Assembly: GCA_025716855.1 (NCBI GenBank)
Contig: JAIXMQ010000001.1
Span: 1,184,001-1,248,000 of the forward strand
Reading direction: 5' to 3'
From: Pilaira anomala
Lineage: Eukaryota; Mucoromycota; Mucoromycetes; Mucorales; Mucoraceae
DNA: 64,000 nucleotides
Below the pieces are notes generated by a model. That model made no database searches and was not told the origin of the DNA. It was given only the letters and a program-made list of their open reading frames with translations. This document shows, piece by piece, positions 1 to 13,364 of this stretch. Within the stretch, counting starts at the first letter, position 1. The number at the start of each line of letters is the position of its first letter. The position numbers were made by a program, and so were the translations under genes.

Positions 1-693
1 GATTTAGTTGGCCCTTTATTTATTACACATCCCAGCGATCCTCCCATTTGTTTAACTGTTGATGAGGATGATCGATTTATGGCTTTCCCTTTGCCTGATC
101 TTGATGAAACAAAAGCAGAACCTACCATTATGCAACAAGTATTTGTTGGCTCGCGTATTGTGGGTACAACTAACGCATATTCTTTAAAGTCTGCTAATGG
201 AAAATACCTTAGCAGTGACAAGTTTGGCGTTGTCGCTTGCAACAGTGAAGCAATTGGAGGACAAGAGGAGTGGAAACCTACAATAACTGATGCCGGTATT
301 GCATTTGAAAGTATTCATGGTAAATTCTTGATGGTTGACGAGATTGCTGGCGGCGGTGTACGTATTCGTGCTGATGCAGACGACGTTGGTTTCTGCGAAT
401 CGTTTCGAGTTTATTGTCAGACACGATTCAAATATAAGCCCAAGACAAAGAAAAAGGCAACGGATGCTACAGGAACAGAATTAGAAAACTTGTAAGTCAG
501 CATATTTACACAATATTCGTATTTATTAAGAATTTTTGTTTCTAGTAAAAAATTTCAGTCTTGGGAAGCAGGTAAAACCCACCAAACGTTAGACGATAAA
601 CGTGCATTGAAAAAGGCAAAATCAGAAGGTAGACTTGCGGAGACTTTATTAGATAGAAGAGAAAAAGTAAAAGCTGATCGTTATTGTAAATAA
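1..693 (+). CDS. FRG1: FRG1-like protein, 3' part
   Basis: Two exons are visible, 1-491 and 546-693, joined by an intron of 54 nt (GTAAGT...TCTAG). The gene is cut by the left window edge, so the N-terminus is missing. The reading frame is open from base 1 and contains a beta-trefoil/fascin-like core (segments such as SANGKYLSSDKFG and SIHGKFLMVDE). The C-terminus ends ETLLDRREKVKADRYCK, almost the same ending as human FRG1. FRG1 family proteins are nuclear and nucleolar, bind RNA and F-actin, and have been linked to pre-mRNA splicing. The stop codon lies inside the 3' end of the convergent minus-strand gene, so the two coding regions overlap by 13 bases. Family assignment is firm; the role in this organism is inferred. 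Confidence 0.9.
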
Positions 694-1918
694 ATGGAAG
701 AAACCACCTTATTGTAAATATCGTTTTTTTCGTCTTTTGTTTCAGCTTCTTCTAAAGCTGCTAGTACGGATAGCGTTGTCAGGTTTATATCATCATTCGT
801 TAGTATATCTTGGACATGTTGCTTTATCGGTTTGACCATCTCAAATTGTTGTATAACAGAGGAAGATATTATAGTTGGCCTTCCTTGTAAGATGTAAGAA
901 GAAATTACATTTAGAAACTGAACACGTATAAGCGGGATAGGACATGTATTGTTGGGATAAATGATAGACACAGAATTAATTGATTTCAGTAAATTACACG
1001 AAAGATGTAAATTTGTTTGATCCTGTTGTTGTTGGTCTTTGTTTATTGAAGCCAACAAAATTCGTGCTGCTAGATCACGTAAGTTGTTCAGTGCAACTTC
1101 GACATTGTTTGGCATCCTCCATAAATAAACGTAAGTCCGTAATAATTCCCTACCTATTTTCAATATTTTTCGATAAGTCAATTTTGATGAAAGTATTTCA
1201 AACCTGGGGTCTACTCTGACTTGATCTACCAAAATTTCATGTGCTGTCAAATATCCATTATTGTAAGATATTTCCTCCTCATCCAGTAAGAAACTGGTTT
1301 CTTGATAAGAAGTGGCAATATAAGATAACGCCTGGACTATGACTTTCGGTAAACCGTATTTCAAACCAAGTGCCAAGTGAGCCATAGGCAAACATTGAGA
1401 ACCAATTGACTGGGCTAACATAGTGCCATAAAAATATTGATTCAAAGTATCCTGAACACCATAATTCATAACCTGGCGATTAAAGAACTCTAGATACGAG
1501 GAATACAAACTATAATTATGTATGTAAATGATAAGTAAAAAGGCATATGTAAATATGTAAATATATATTATACTTGCTCTTTATCTCCCAGATGGTCTGA
1601 CCAGTCATTAATCCTTATAGGTACAGATAATTTAAATATTTTGGGTGTAAATAAAGCATCCATTGAATTAATCATACGCCGAGAAATGCTTCTCAATTTT
1701 TGGTCTGATACTAAATATATAACGGTTCAATTATGCTTCAGAAATTGATTTATAAAAAGAAAAGAAAAAGAAAAAAAACGTGCATAGTTACCACCCAAAT
1801 CGTACAATTTCAGTACAACATAAAGCAGATTATTTTGAATACCTTTGTATTCCATTTGGTATAAACAACCATCTTTTATAATAGAGTTTACAAGAATTGA
1901 GCTTGAGGTTATGGTCAT
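681..1918 (-). CDS. Questin-oxidase-like protein (DUF4243 family)
   Basis: Three exons are proposed: 1918-1792, 1710-1574 and 1509-681. The protein resembles the questin oxidase/AflY family (DUF4243). An early GIQNNLLYVVLKLYDLGG segment is followed by YLEFFNRQV and by PMAHLALGLKYGLPKVIVQA, which matches the family's conserved 'HPLIHLGxGxEF' region. Members in Aspergillus act in anthraquinone and aflatoxin-type pathways, but many fungal copies have no known substrate. One oddity: GT-AG splicing of intron 2 (1573 to 1510) leaves the third exon one base out of frame, since the family-like frame starts at 1508. This may be a sequence error, a mutation or unusual splicing. No other biosynthetic genes lie beside it, so a secondary-metabolite role is not supported here. 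Confidence 0.65.
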
Positions 1919-2058
1919 GTTAAATGTTTATTATGTATGTAAGAAAAAAATAAAGAGAAAAGATTGAGTTTATGTGTAATAGTGCGATCGGGTAGGGGAA
2001 AGGGAGGTGTTACATGTGTTTAAGTATAAAATGGTCCTCGGTGTATATATTTTTTTCT

Positions 2059-3630
2059 TTATTTAGCTTCTGAAGTAAGTAATGGAGTTGGAGTGGATGC
2101 TGCTGGTGTTTGTGATTGTGGTGTAGCAGTAGCTGGATCTTTAAATGATTTTATCCAACCACTTTCTACAAAGAAATCGTATATTCTACTCGTCTTATTT
2201 ACATCAATTTTAATAAGTGATCTCGCCTGTCTTCGTTTCAGATAGCCCTGTCTTGCATATTCCTTTAATATTGTATCTTTAATGACGAGATAGGGTCTAG
2301 GCATTATACGCAAAGTAGAACATAAAATTTGTTCTTCTTCAGTTAATAAATGCACGCCATCAGCATCACGAATATTTAATGGATTCGCAGGTTTTCTACC
2401 GGCAGGAGCAGCCGATGTAATAGTTGGAGTAGGTAAAGGAATAGCATTTGACTGCGTTGGTCTATCTCTATAATAACTGGCACCACTAGATGGTATAAGT
2501 GAAGCCATTTGGGATCTATACGAATTTCTTTGAGCTGAGCCACTAGCACCTAATCTTTCACTTGATAAAGATACAAAGGTCTTTAGCTGAGCCAACCTAT
2601 TTTGTTTTTCTCTTTCGTACTGTTCACCTTGTTTAATGGTGGTTAGGCCGGCCTGTCTCCATTCCTGAAGCGTTGATATTCTGTCTCTTAATTGTTGCTC
2701 TTTTACCAGGCCTTTAACAAAAGTTTCATAATCGTTTTCAGTTTGCAGCTTGCAGAATACACGAGTCTTGTTATATATCTCACGCTCTTCTTTTAATCTC
2801 TTTCTATCCATACTTTGCATTCGCTTGAAATCCAACCATCTTCTTTCAAAAATTAAATTCTTTCTCTCCATTCTGCGATCCAGCCGAGAATTATATATAT
2901 CCAATACCATCACCTTTAAATCAATTTCTTCTTGTGTATCGTCATCATTAAATACCATATCTTTTACAAATTGTTCTGCATCATTTTCATATTCTGTTTC
3001 AAATTCAAATCTTCTAGGCATATAACCTTGAATTTCATGAAATGCTGGTCCACTCGTAATAGGCTTTGCGTTATTAGGATGAGAGGATACAGGTTTACGT
3101 GGCACGAGCCCACGCGATTGCTGCAAGCGATGACGCTTTCGTTCACGGCATTGTTCTTCGCTAGTTTCGAACTGCAAATTCATACGAGGTAAAGGCCAAT
3201 TCGGACTCGATACATAAACGTCTAAATAATGTTGCTCACATTCACTTCGACTTTTCGTACCAACATAATCGGCAATGGCTTGCCAATTACCTATTCCCAT
3301 CTTCTCTGCTGCTTCGATTAATAGTAACTCTTCATCGGCATCCCAATCTTCACTAAAAATCGGAAAATTGTGCGGTTTTACAATACGATAGTCGTGCCAA
3401 GTTTTATGCTTTACTGGTTCTGCTCCTCCACAAAAGCAAGTGACGCATAAGTCGAAGTCAGGACAATCTTTATCTGCGCAGCGAATGCGAACTGTATTTG
3501 TCACGTCATTAGAACAAGCATCGCAATGATACTTTGGCGGTTCTTTGTCATCTACACCTGATCCACCATCTGTATTTGTTACAGCACTCAGTGTGCTGCC
3601 AGAAGGTTTTTGTCGGTGTGTAATTGTCAT
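2059..3630 (-). CDS. ADA2: Transcriptional adaptor Ada2 (SAGA/ADA complex)
   Basis: Single exon, 523 residues. Domains in order are a ZZ zinc finger at about 33-85 (CDAC...CADKDCPDFDLC...H), a SANT/Myb domain at about 93-142 (EDWDADEELLLIEAAEKMG...W...), a basic and helical middle with an RMERKNLIFERRWLDFKRMQ stretch, and a C-terminal SWIRM domain at about 420-500 ending near SRIYDFFVESGWI. This order is diagnostic of Ada2, which activates the Gcn5 acetyltransferase inside SAGA in the nucleus. The length is typical of fungal Ada2. The start at 3630 is the first ATG and precedes a short low-complexity leader. No introns are seen, unlike most genes here. Confidence 0.95.
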   Translation of the reverse strand: MTITHRQKPSGSTLSAVTNTDGGSGVDDKEPPKYHCDACSNDVTNTVRIRCADKDCPDFDLCVTCFCGGAEPVKHKTWHDYRIVKPHNFPIFSEDWDADEELLLIEAAEKMGIGNWQAIADYVGTKSRSECEQHYLDVYVSSPNWPLPRMNLQFETSEEQCRERKRHRLQQSRGLVPRKPVSSHPNNAKPITSGPAFHEIQGYMPRRFEFETEYENDAEQFVKDMVFNDDDTQEEIDLKVMVLDIYNSRLDRRMERKNLIFERRWLDFKRMQSMDRKRLKEEREIYNKTRVFCKLQTENDYETFVKGLVKEQQLRDRISTLQEWRQAGLTTIKQGEQYEREKQNRLAQLKTFVSLSSERLGASGSAQRNSYRSQMASLIPSSGASYYRDRPTQSNAIPLPTPTITSAAPAGRKPANPLNIRDADGVHLLTEEEQILCSTLRIMPRPYLVIKDTILKEYARQGYLKRRQARSLIKIDVNKTSRIYDFFVESGWIKSFKDPATATPQSQTPAASTPTPLLTSEAK

Positions 3631-4307
3631 GCAGAAATGAAGATTATACAGATATGTCTATCTGTATCTGTGTACAAAATAGAGTAAAAACAAATTTTAA
3701 AAAGCCTTTTTTTTTTCTCTATGTGTACACCACATAATATAAACAAATCCAACGTCACATATTCGTTCTGATGTATAAATCCTTGACACATCTTTACCGA
3801 ACGCATGAGTTCTACAGTCCTGTGGCCTCATAAAACTTGATGGAATTAAAGATGTAGGTAGTCCGTGTAGCATAGTAACTATGATAAATAGCAGACTCTA
3901 ATTTTTCGAAGGATAAGTGCACCATTAAATTAAGCTTACCTAATTAATGCTAACCTCAATAAAGTGCCAAAAAACTATACTGCTATAAACAGACACGGAC
4001 AACAAGTAATAGTTGGTATTTTTTTATTTTCAATTATATTTTCTTTTTTACTTGGGGCTGGCAATACTTAAGACATATTCCAAAATTAAAGATTACCGAA
4101 CAAATAAAGCACTGGTCGGCTTCATTTATGTAAGTATTCAAAAAAAAAACGTATGTAGTTCCTGCAAAATAAAACTGATATGATTTTTTTTTTTGTCGTG
4201 GAAGTGTAATTAAATTATATATTTTATACTATTTCATTAATCACTAAGTAGCTGCGAATATGCATAGCTCACTGAATAATTTTCTGCTTTTATCTTTTAT
4301 ATTTCAC

Positions 4308-4360
<53 letters not shown>

Positions 4361-4498
4361 CGTGCGTATCACAGATAGAAAAAACCAAATGCTAACTCAA
4401 TGTCACACATGTAAACATACCAAGGAAATCAGTTTTATAAAGGGTTTTTATTGAGTAATTTAGAGGCATAAGACGGTGGAGGTTAAGCTCAATTCTTC

Positions 4499-4553
<55 letters not shown>

Positions 4554-4568
4554 GAATTCTAGGTATGT
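3631..4568. other. Intergenic region with long homopolymers
   Basis: No gene is supported here. The stretch holds a T run of about 45 bases at 4311-4356 and an A-rich run at 4498-4550 broken by a single G. Open frames across the T run encode only poly-phenylalanine and are artefacts. The upstream part would contain the ADA2 promoter (ADA2 starts at 3630 and reads left); no recognisable binding site was found. Confidence 0.6.
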
Positions 4569-5525
4569 TTAATAGTGTTGCTGTTGCCAGCCTTGTTTTG
4601 ACTTTGATTTATGTCTTTTAAGACGTATACAACCTCTATCACAGCAGCCTCCAGGCATACAACACGGAAGCCATGACCACCAAAATTTGTATCCCCACCA
4701 ACAATGCCAGAGACCTGGATCTAATTCGATACTCTTAAATGACTCAGCAGAAGACCATCTACTCCCTCTATCATCTACTAAACTTTGGTGACCAGGATAG
4801 TTTCTCGGATACGTGGAAGATAAACTTGCAATATCATCATATTCTTCTTCTTGATCTTGTTGTTTCTTTGGTGTATCAATGATTAACTGTAATGCATCAT
4901 CACTATTACCTAATGATTTCAGTAATGTTTTTATATGGTTATTCACAAGTAAACCAGATAGCAGAACGAGTGTAGTAAAAGGATCATCACTTTCGGATTG
5001 TTTAAATGGATTTGTATATATTGAATTTAATAATAATTTGTTTTTTTCAAATTGAGCAATCAATTGCTTGGTATCTGTAACGTAACATTTTAATGTATAA
5101 TGATTTATGGTCTCTTTCACTACTTGCCAATGATAAAATTGTTTATTAAAGGTGAATCTAAATTGAGGCGGAGTAGTGGATAGAACAATAATAAGGTGTT
5201 GATAAATTAATGTCATGCCGTGCCAATCTCGGTTTGTCAGTTTCCATATTGGTTCTTTGGCTTGGTTAAGAAGTAATAATACATTTTCCTCTTCATTTAA
5301 ATCGGGCTGTAGCAAATTTAATGGTGGCTCTTGATAGTAATAAGCTATTGCATTATTTAACTCTATCTCCATGATTTCTATACTATCGCTATCTTTGATA
5401 TTGTATTCTAATGTACTTGAAGAGATGCTAATGTGTGTATTTGAACTAGTCATCGTTGGTGCACTTGGGTAATTGTTTATGATCAAGATGGGGGAAGGCT
5501 CTGTAATGTCGTTAGATGAAGACAT
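4569..5525 (-). CDS. Hypothetical protein with Trp/Cys-rich C-terminus
   Basis: Single exon. The frame stays open up to 5633, but I chose the ATG at 5525 (MSSSNDITEP, 318 residues), because the upstream extension is a Phe/Lys-rich translation of T and A runs that looks like 5' UTR. After an acidic, Ser-rich N-terminus there is a region of alternating beta-like segments (PQFRFTFNKQFYHWQVVKE, YTLKCYVTDTKQLIAQFEKN) followed by a hydrophobic helix (TLVLLSGLLVNNHIKTLLKSL). This is reminiscent of tubby-like or LURP-type barrel folds, but that is only a guess. The last 45 residues are unusual: GLWHCWWGYKFWWSWLPCCM and then a CCDRGC cluster and a basic tail, which could be a palmitoylated or membrane-attached end. 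Function unknown. Confidence 0.7.
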   Translation of the reverse strand: MSSSNDITEPSPILIINNYPSAPTMTSSNTHISISSSTLEYNIKDSDSIEIMEIELNNAIAYYYQEPPLNLLQPDLNEEENVLLLLNQAKEPIWKLTNRDWHGMTLIYQHLIIVLSTTPPQFRFTFNKQFYHWQVVKETINHYTLKCYVTDTKQLIAQFEKNKLLLNSIYTNPFKQSESDDPFTTLVLLSGLLVNNHIKTLLKSLGNSDDALQLIIDTPKKQQDQEEEYDDIASLSSTYPRNYPGHQSLVDDRGSRWSSAESFKSIELDPGLWHCWWGYKFWWSWLPCCMPGGCCDRGCIRLKRHKSKSKQGWQQQHY

Positions 5526-5633
5526 TTTTGTTGCTATATAATTTTTTTTTAAAAAAAAGGAAAAGAGGAAAGAGATATAAAATATAAATAAAAACTTAAA
5601 TAAGAAGGTACCACTGAACTGAGTTTTGAGCAA

Positions 5634-7004
5634 AATTTAAAATTTTACAACCAAATAAAAAACATCATCGTCCACAAAGACTTTTACTGATCAAGAACAG
5701 TTTATCACAAACTATAGAGCTTCTCAGAAATGACTTGATACGTTTTAATTAAATGTAATAGCTTTTACTTTGAAACTAACATATTTATGGAACCATCATA
5801 ACACACTACTTGGTATCGATCTTTTTTAATAATGCCACCGAAATTTTTGGTAATCCCAAAAACCTATTGTTTCCCTCCTTTTTATCTAAAGCATCCCTTA
5901 AATATTTTTTTTTTGTACTTTACGTTTTTTATAGGTTATCGCAGCTATTTTCAAAAACTTTCAAATAAACTTAAGAATAGTCAGTTCTCGTTTCGTCGTG
6001 CTCTTTTCACTATTGAGCCGAGGGACTAGTAGTTTGGCACGAAGTGCTACGTCCCTGATGATGTAAAATCTATCATCTTTCTTTTTTTCAAGAGACATTA
6101 ATTTTACTTTGCTGTGTTACCACTTCATTTAATACAGGTGTATAACATATAGACATACTTTTAGTATTATTGGATTAGATTTGTTAGTTAAAATTATACG
6201 GAGAGTGTTAGAGCTTAGTAGCATAATGATTTATTCATTACATCATTGAACAGACCTACACCATAAACTGATAATCCAAGTATCACTTTTTTTCTAATTG
6301 TATATGGATATACCTCTTGCTTCAAATAAATGGTGTCTGCCGGAAGATAACTAATGCAAAAGTAAACTATCTCATCAGTATCGAGTTTTAATCTTTAAAA
6401 ACTATCATATGATAATATTAGAAGATTTATCCGTTGTTCAGTCCACTGAGCCATAACTATTTACTAGAGTGTTTTTTTTTTCTAAAATCCATTAATCAGA
6501 GAAGTTTATATTTAACTATGTAATTACTGGAAGGAAGAGTGCACTTGCTACAACTTTTGAATATATTTATATTCATACTTTACTGTAAATTGAACCTTCG
6601 ACCTGATCAAACCTTCTCACAAAATTATTTCCTTTTTATGGAGTTCAACTATTTATCCGCTTAATCAGGTCAAGTCCTAAGAGCGTGACACCGGACGCGC
6701 AGAATTATGCTCTTGCAGACTAAACATGTAAATACAATAAGAGAAACTTGTTTGTAACAAAACGAAAAAAAACATCAAATAAAAAATCACATCCAAATTT
6801 AAAATTTTGCCTGAAACTTATCTATTTATGACTGTACGAAATTTCAGACAAACAACAACCGTCTTTTAATCAATTTTATATATTTGTAAAGTGTTTTTTT
6901 TGAAGTAGAAGAATAGTCGAATTTTTTTTACATTAAAAGAGGCAAAAAGATATGTGTTAAAAAGGTAAAAAAAAAGTGCTTTATATACTTTTTCTTTTAT
7001 GTAT
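5634..7004. other. Intergenic region with one strong hairpin
   Basis: About 1.4 kb without a supported gene. A 65-codon frame at 5832-6029 has no coding character. The only notable structure is a hairpin at 6021-6056: AGGGAC pairs with GTCCCT, with an inner GCAC-GAA-GTGC stem-loop. The rest is AT-rich with scattered T and A runs. Confidence 0.5.
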
Positions 7005-8037
7005 TTAGATAGAATCTGTAAAAAAAATTAAAATTATGCATTAATATTAACGATCATTGACATCATTTTTTTGTTACTTACCAGTGATCAACTTGTTCAA
7101 CTTAGCGAGCTTAGCAGAAACGGTCAAATCGATACTCTTATCTCCAACTTCGACCATAATACCACCGAGAATATCGGGCTTAACCTTGTTGGAAACAAGG
7201 AGCTTCTTACCTTCGGCAAGGGTAGACTTTTGAAGAGAATCAACAATCTTGTTCAAGGTAGCCTTATCCAAAGCCTATCATTACATTCACATTTATATTA
7301 GTATAATACTCCTTTTTTTGTCCTTCAATCCAACTTGATATGTGTAAATATATTTTTTTTCGTTTACCTTGGCAGAGGTGACAACAAGAGGTAATTCGTT
7401 ACGGTGAGCACTCATCAATTCTTCGAAAGAAGCAATGACCTTGGTGGTTTGGTTTAAACGACCATTTTCAGCCAAAGTCTCGAAAAAGTTTTGAGTGATT
7501 TGGTTGGCCTTACCAGACTTGCTTAAAACGGCGTTGATACCTTCCATCTTGAGAGAGCGGTTAACGGTGGGGTTTTCCAAGAAAGCTCTGAGGGTAGCAT
7601 CCTTTTCAACGGCGGTGTTAAGGGCCTTAAGGTCCTTCTCAACGGCTTCAAGAGTGTTTTGACGGGCAGCGGCAGTATAAAGAGCAGTAGCATAACGACC
7701 ATCAAGACCGAAAAGGGTGATAGGAGCCTATTATTTTTGAATGTTAATTTTTTTTTTTTTTTTTTTGCTTTCATTTCCAAATGCTTTGAAGTATTAATTA
7801 CCTTAATGGCAGCGGGAGCAGCAGCGTAACCACGAGCAAACTATAGATAAAATGTTGATTAGCTCTATTTTTTGTTTTTTGTTCTTAAGTCCAAGTTGAA
7901 AATAATTATAAACATAGAAAAAAAACGGGTACATGGTAATTGTACTCGAAAATATGTCTTTTCTACGTCGTTGAAATAAGTGGCGAATGAATTACCTTGG
8001 GAACGGAGGTAGCTAAACGGGTGAATCTAGAAGCCAT
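7005..8037 (-). CDS. ATP5: Mitochondrial ATP synthase OSCP subunit (subunit 5)
   Basis: Five exons, 8037-7996, 7840-7802, 7727-7368, 7274-7082 and 7015-7005, give 214 residues, close to yeast Atp5 (212). The N-terminus (MASRFTRLATSVPKFARGYA) is a basic, Ser/Ala-rich mitochondrial presequence. The body contains LFGLDGRYATALYTAA near the N-terminus and PDILGGIMVEVGDKSIDLTV near the C-terminus, both OSCP signatures. OSCP links the F1 head to the peripheral stalk of ATP synthase. The last exon is only 11 nt. Reading straight through gives a stop after GK, but the sequence GTAAGT there is a donor. Splicing to the acceptor before 7015 gives the ending KLNKLITDSI, matching the yeast family ending NKVLEDSI. 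Confidence 0.95.
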
Positions 8038-8484
8038 TTTTACCGATTTATATAATTTATAGAAAAAGAGTGAATGTTTGCTATCGCCTTTTTTTCTTTG
8101 CCCTCTTCATTTTTTTTTTTTTTTTGCACCCCCTCCCCGCAAACTTGTCAGGGCCAGTTGGGGCCCTTCGGGACAGCTAATTTACTTTGATGACGTATTG
8201 AGCTTTTATTTTGCGATTTTTACCTCCGTTCTGAAGCAAGATAGATGGGTTCAAGACCAGCTTGATAACACACGCCTCTTCTCCAAACAGCACCATTAAA
8301 AAATATTTTTTCTGAATAGATATTGAGCTTAGTTCAGTTGATGGGAAGTGTAGTTTTTCTGAAATCAAATCAGTCCTATTATAAAATCAATACTTCTCTT
8401 TACTTATTTAAAAAAAATGGTGTGTATCCTCCTACCCAACTTTTGCTGCTGATATGTACGATCGTAGTGTGCTTTTACTTCGTA

Positions 8485-8572
8485 CAGTGCCCGCTCTATT
8501 TAAGGCCGCAGTTTTCTGAAAATTTTGGCCAAGTCAGAAATAAGGTCATGACACGATTTAAAGCCACAGAAG

Positions 8573-8610
<38 letters not shown>

Positions 8611-8630
8611 AGCCTTAAATAGAGCGGGTA
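8485..8630. mobile_element. Short inverted-repeat element, CAGTGCCCGC family
   Basis: The left end CAGTGCCCGCTCTATTTAAG and the right end GCCTTAAATAGAGCGGGTAC are inverted copies over about 17 bases. TA flanks the left end (8483) and lies at the right end (8629). A T run of about 33 bases sits inside. The inner text (gtcagaaataagg, acgatttaa, gccaca, agtct) recurs in the two copies at 42165 and 44585, so this is a dispersed non-autonomous family, probably of Tc1/mariner or pogo type judging from the CAGT end and TA target. The right end lacks the terminal CACTG. Confidence 0.65.
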
Positions 8631-9222
8631 CCAATAACTAATAACTTTTGATATTGGTCTAGTTATTAGCGCATAGGGTTTCAAAATAGAACTTTGCTCG
8701 CTGTGCAATGATATAATTAACTATATATATATATCAGCATTTGTGGTTGATATTTTCAGTTGTTTGTACAGGGTTTCTGTTTTTGAGCTGTAACTACTCT
8801 GGGTTATAGGTTGGATCTACTATCGGCTACCGCAAAGCGCTTAAGAACGCTAATAGAATCACAAGCAGAAATTTTAGCCACAACTAAGCTCTTGAAGAGA
8901 GTAGTCAGTGATAAGTCTTTTTTTTTTTTCTACGTAGGCACATCAATTTGAATATTTTAGATTAATCAAATGACTTCTTGGAAAGAATACATGCTATAAC
9001 TATTAGATGCTTTCATCAAAAAATAGTTAAGAAAATTATTTTATTCATCAAAAATAGTATCCATATGATATTTTTTTCTCTTCTATGCATATTTTATGTA
9101 TATTAAACTCCTTTCATTCGTACATGTATCTGTTGCTCAATAAGATATATACATATCTTGTACTCGTACATGATATGTATGGATACAGTTTCATATATCC
9201 TTTTAAATCTAAGTATCAATTA
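8631..9222. other. Intergenic region, nothing recognised
   Basis: AT-rich DNA between two short elements. No open frame with coding character, RNA gene or repeat was recognised. Confidence 0.5.
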
Positions 9223-9574
9223 CAGTCGTGATGGGTTCAGTTGGCAGATTCTCAAATTCCAATTGGCAGTTTGGTAAAAATCAAATAGCGGATTTTCTTG
9301 ACCAAATAGCGCCTGTTGTTTTATTTTGTTCAAGATTAGCTTAAGCCTTTAATTGCGCCCCTGAAAATAATTTAAATTGTATTCATCAGACGCTATAAAA
9401 TGCTCTTTGTAAGTGTTTAAATAAAGATTCATTTAGGGCGTTCCCAAGCAGCATGTATAGCCCTCAAACAGAATAAAACAACAGGCGCAATTTCGCCATG
9501 AAAATCCGCTATTTGGTTTTTACCAAACCTCCAATTGGAATTTGAGAATTTGCCAACTGAACCCATCACAACTG
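9223..9574. mobile_element. MITE with about 100-base terminal inverted repeats and TA target site
   Basis: The left end CAGTCGTGATGGGTTCAG and the right end CTGAACCCATCACAACTG mirror each other, and the match continues inward for about 100 bases with few mismatches (shared motifs include AAATAGCGGATTTTC and CGCCTGTTGTTTTATT). TA lies directly outside both ends (9221-9222 and 9575-9576), as expected for a Tc1/mariner/pogo target duplication. The 352-base element has no coding capacity. Its inner 140 bases are unique in this window. Confidence 0.85.
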
Positions 9575-9954
9575 TATATTCAATTATACTATTATGTACA
9601 AAACTATAAAAATAAAAAGAGTTGTAGAAACCTCAGTCTTTTTCATTAAAACCAAACTCGTTTTGGATCATTATTATGTACTTGACCTTCAGTAGTTGGA
9701 AATGCTATTCTATCCCTTTGGGTGCGAATAGGCTGTCTTTTGTGATTATTCACATATATATGGCATGTTCTTATCCATATTGTTTACTCAAGGTGAAACT
9801 ATTGAAACATTATTTTAGACAACGAAAATTAAACACATGTGCGGAATATATGCTAGTATTTATTTAAAATCTAACATACCCGCTATAGCAAAGATTGTTT
9901 ACATGAACTCAATACATTTATTCGGAACTTTTGAAAGAGAAGGCTCTTACGTGC

Positions 9955-10208
9955 GACGCGAAAAGATATCAAATTTTTCAATTGAAATTATATCATTATA
10001 ATTACGTCTAAATACGTATACTAGGCTCTAGCTTGAAGTTTTGGGGGCTATATCTTCATTTTCTTTAGTTAAATGTTTTTACATCAGCTTTAATTTAACA
10101 CGACTTTAGTAACAAGAGAGTTTTGTGACTCGTGAAAAACGCGTTGTGATTTTTTTTTTGTGACCAATTTTTTTATTCTAATTTCAATTCCCAAATTTTT
10201 TCGCGTTT
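9955..10208. promoter_or_regulatory. G1/S-type promoter boxes upstream of MCM6
   Basis: Three motifs lie within 310 bases of the MCM6 start: ACGCGAAAA at 9956-9964, a perfect MluI cell-cycle box ACGCGT at 10139-10144, and TTTTCGCGT at 10198-10206. In yeasts MBF binds ACGCGT and SBF/E2F-like factors bind TTTCGCG-type sites; MCM genes are known targets of this control. Binding here is inferred. Confidence 0.6.
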
Positions 10209-10256
10209 GACCTAGCTTTTTAGTCAAACCTACAAACAACGACGTAGAAAGAAACG

Positions 10257-13364
<3,108 letters not shown>

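Noticed and set aside
980..1219. Plus-strand frame of 79 codons
   Set aside because: It lies antisense within the main exon of the questin-oxidase-like gene.
4260..4454. Small frame rich in Phe
   Set aside because: It is the translation of a T run.
8323..8708. Frames spanning the short element
   Set aside because: They include its T run and inverted ends, with no coding character.
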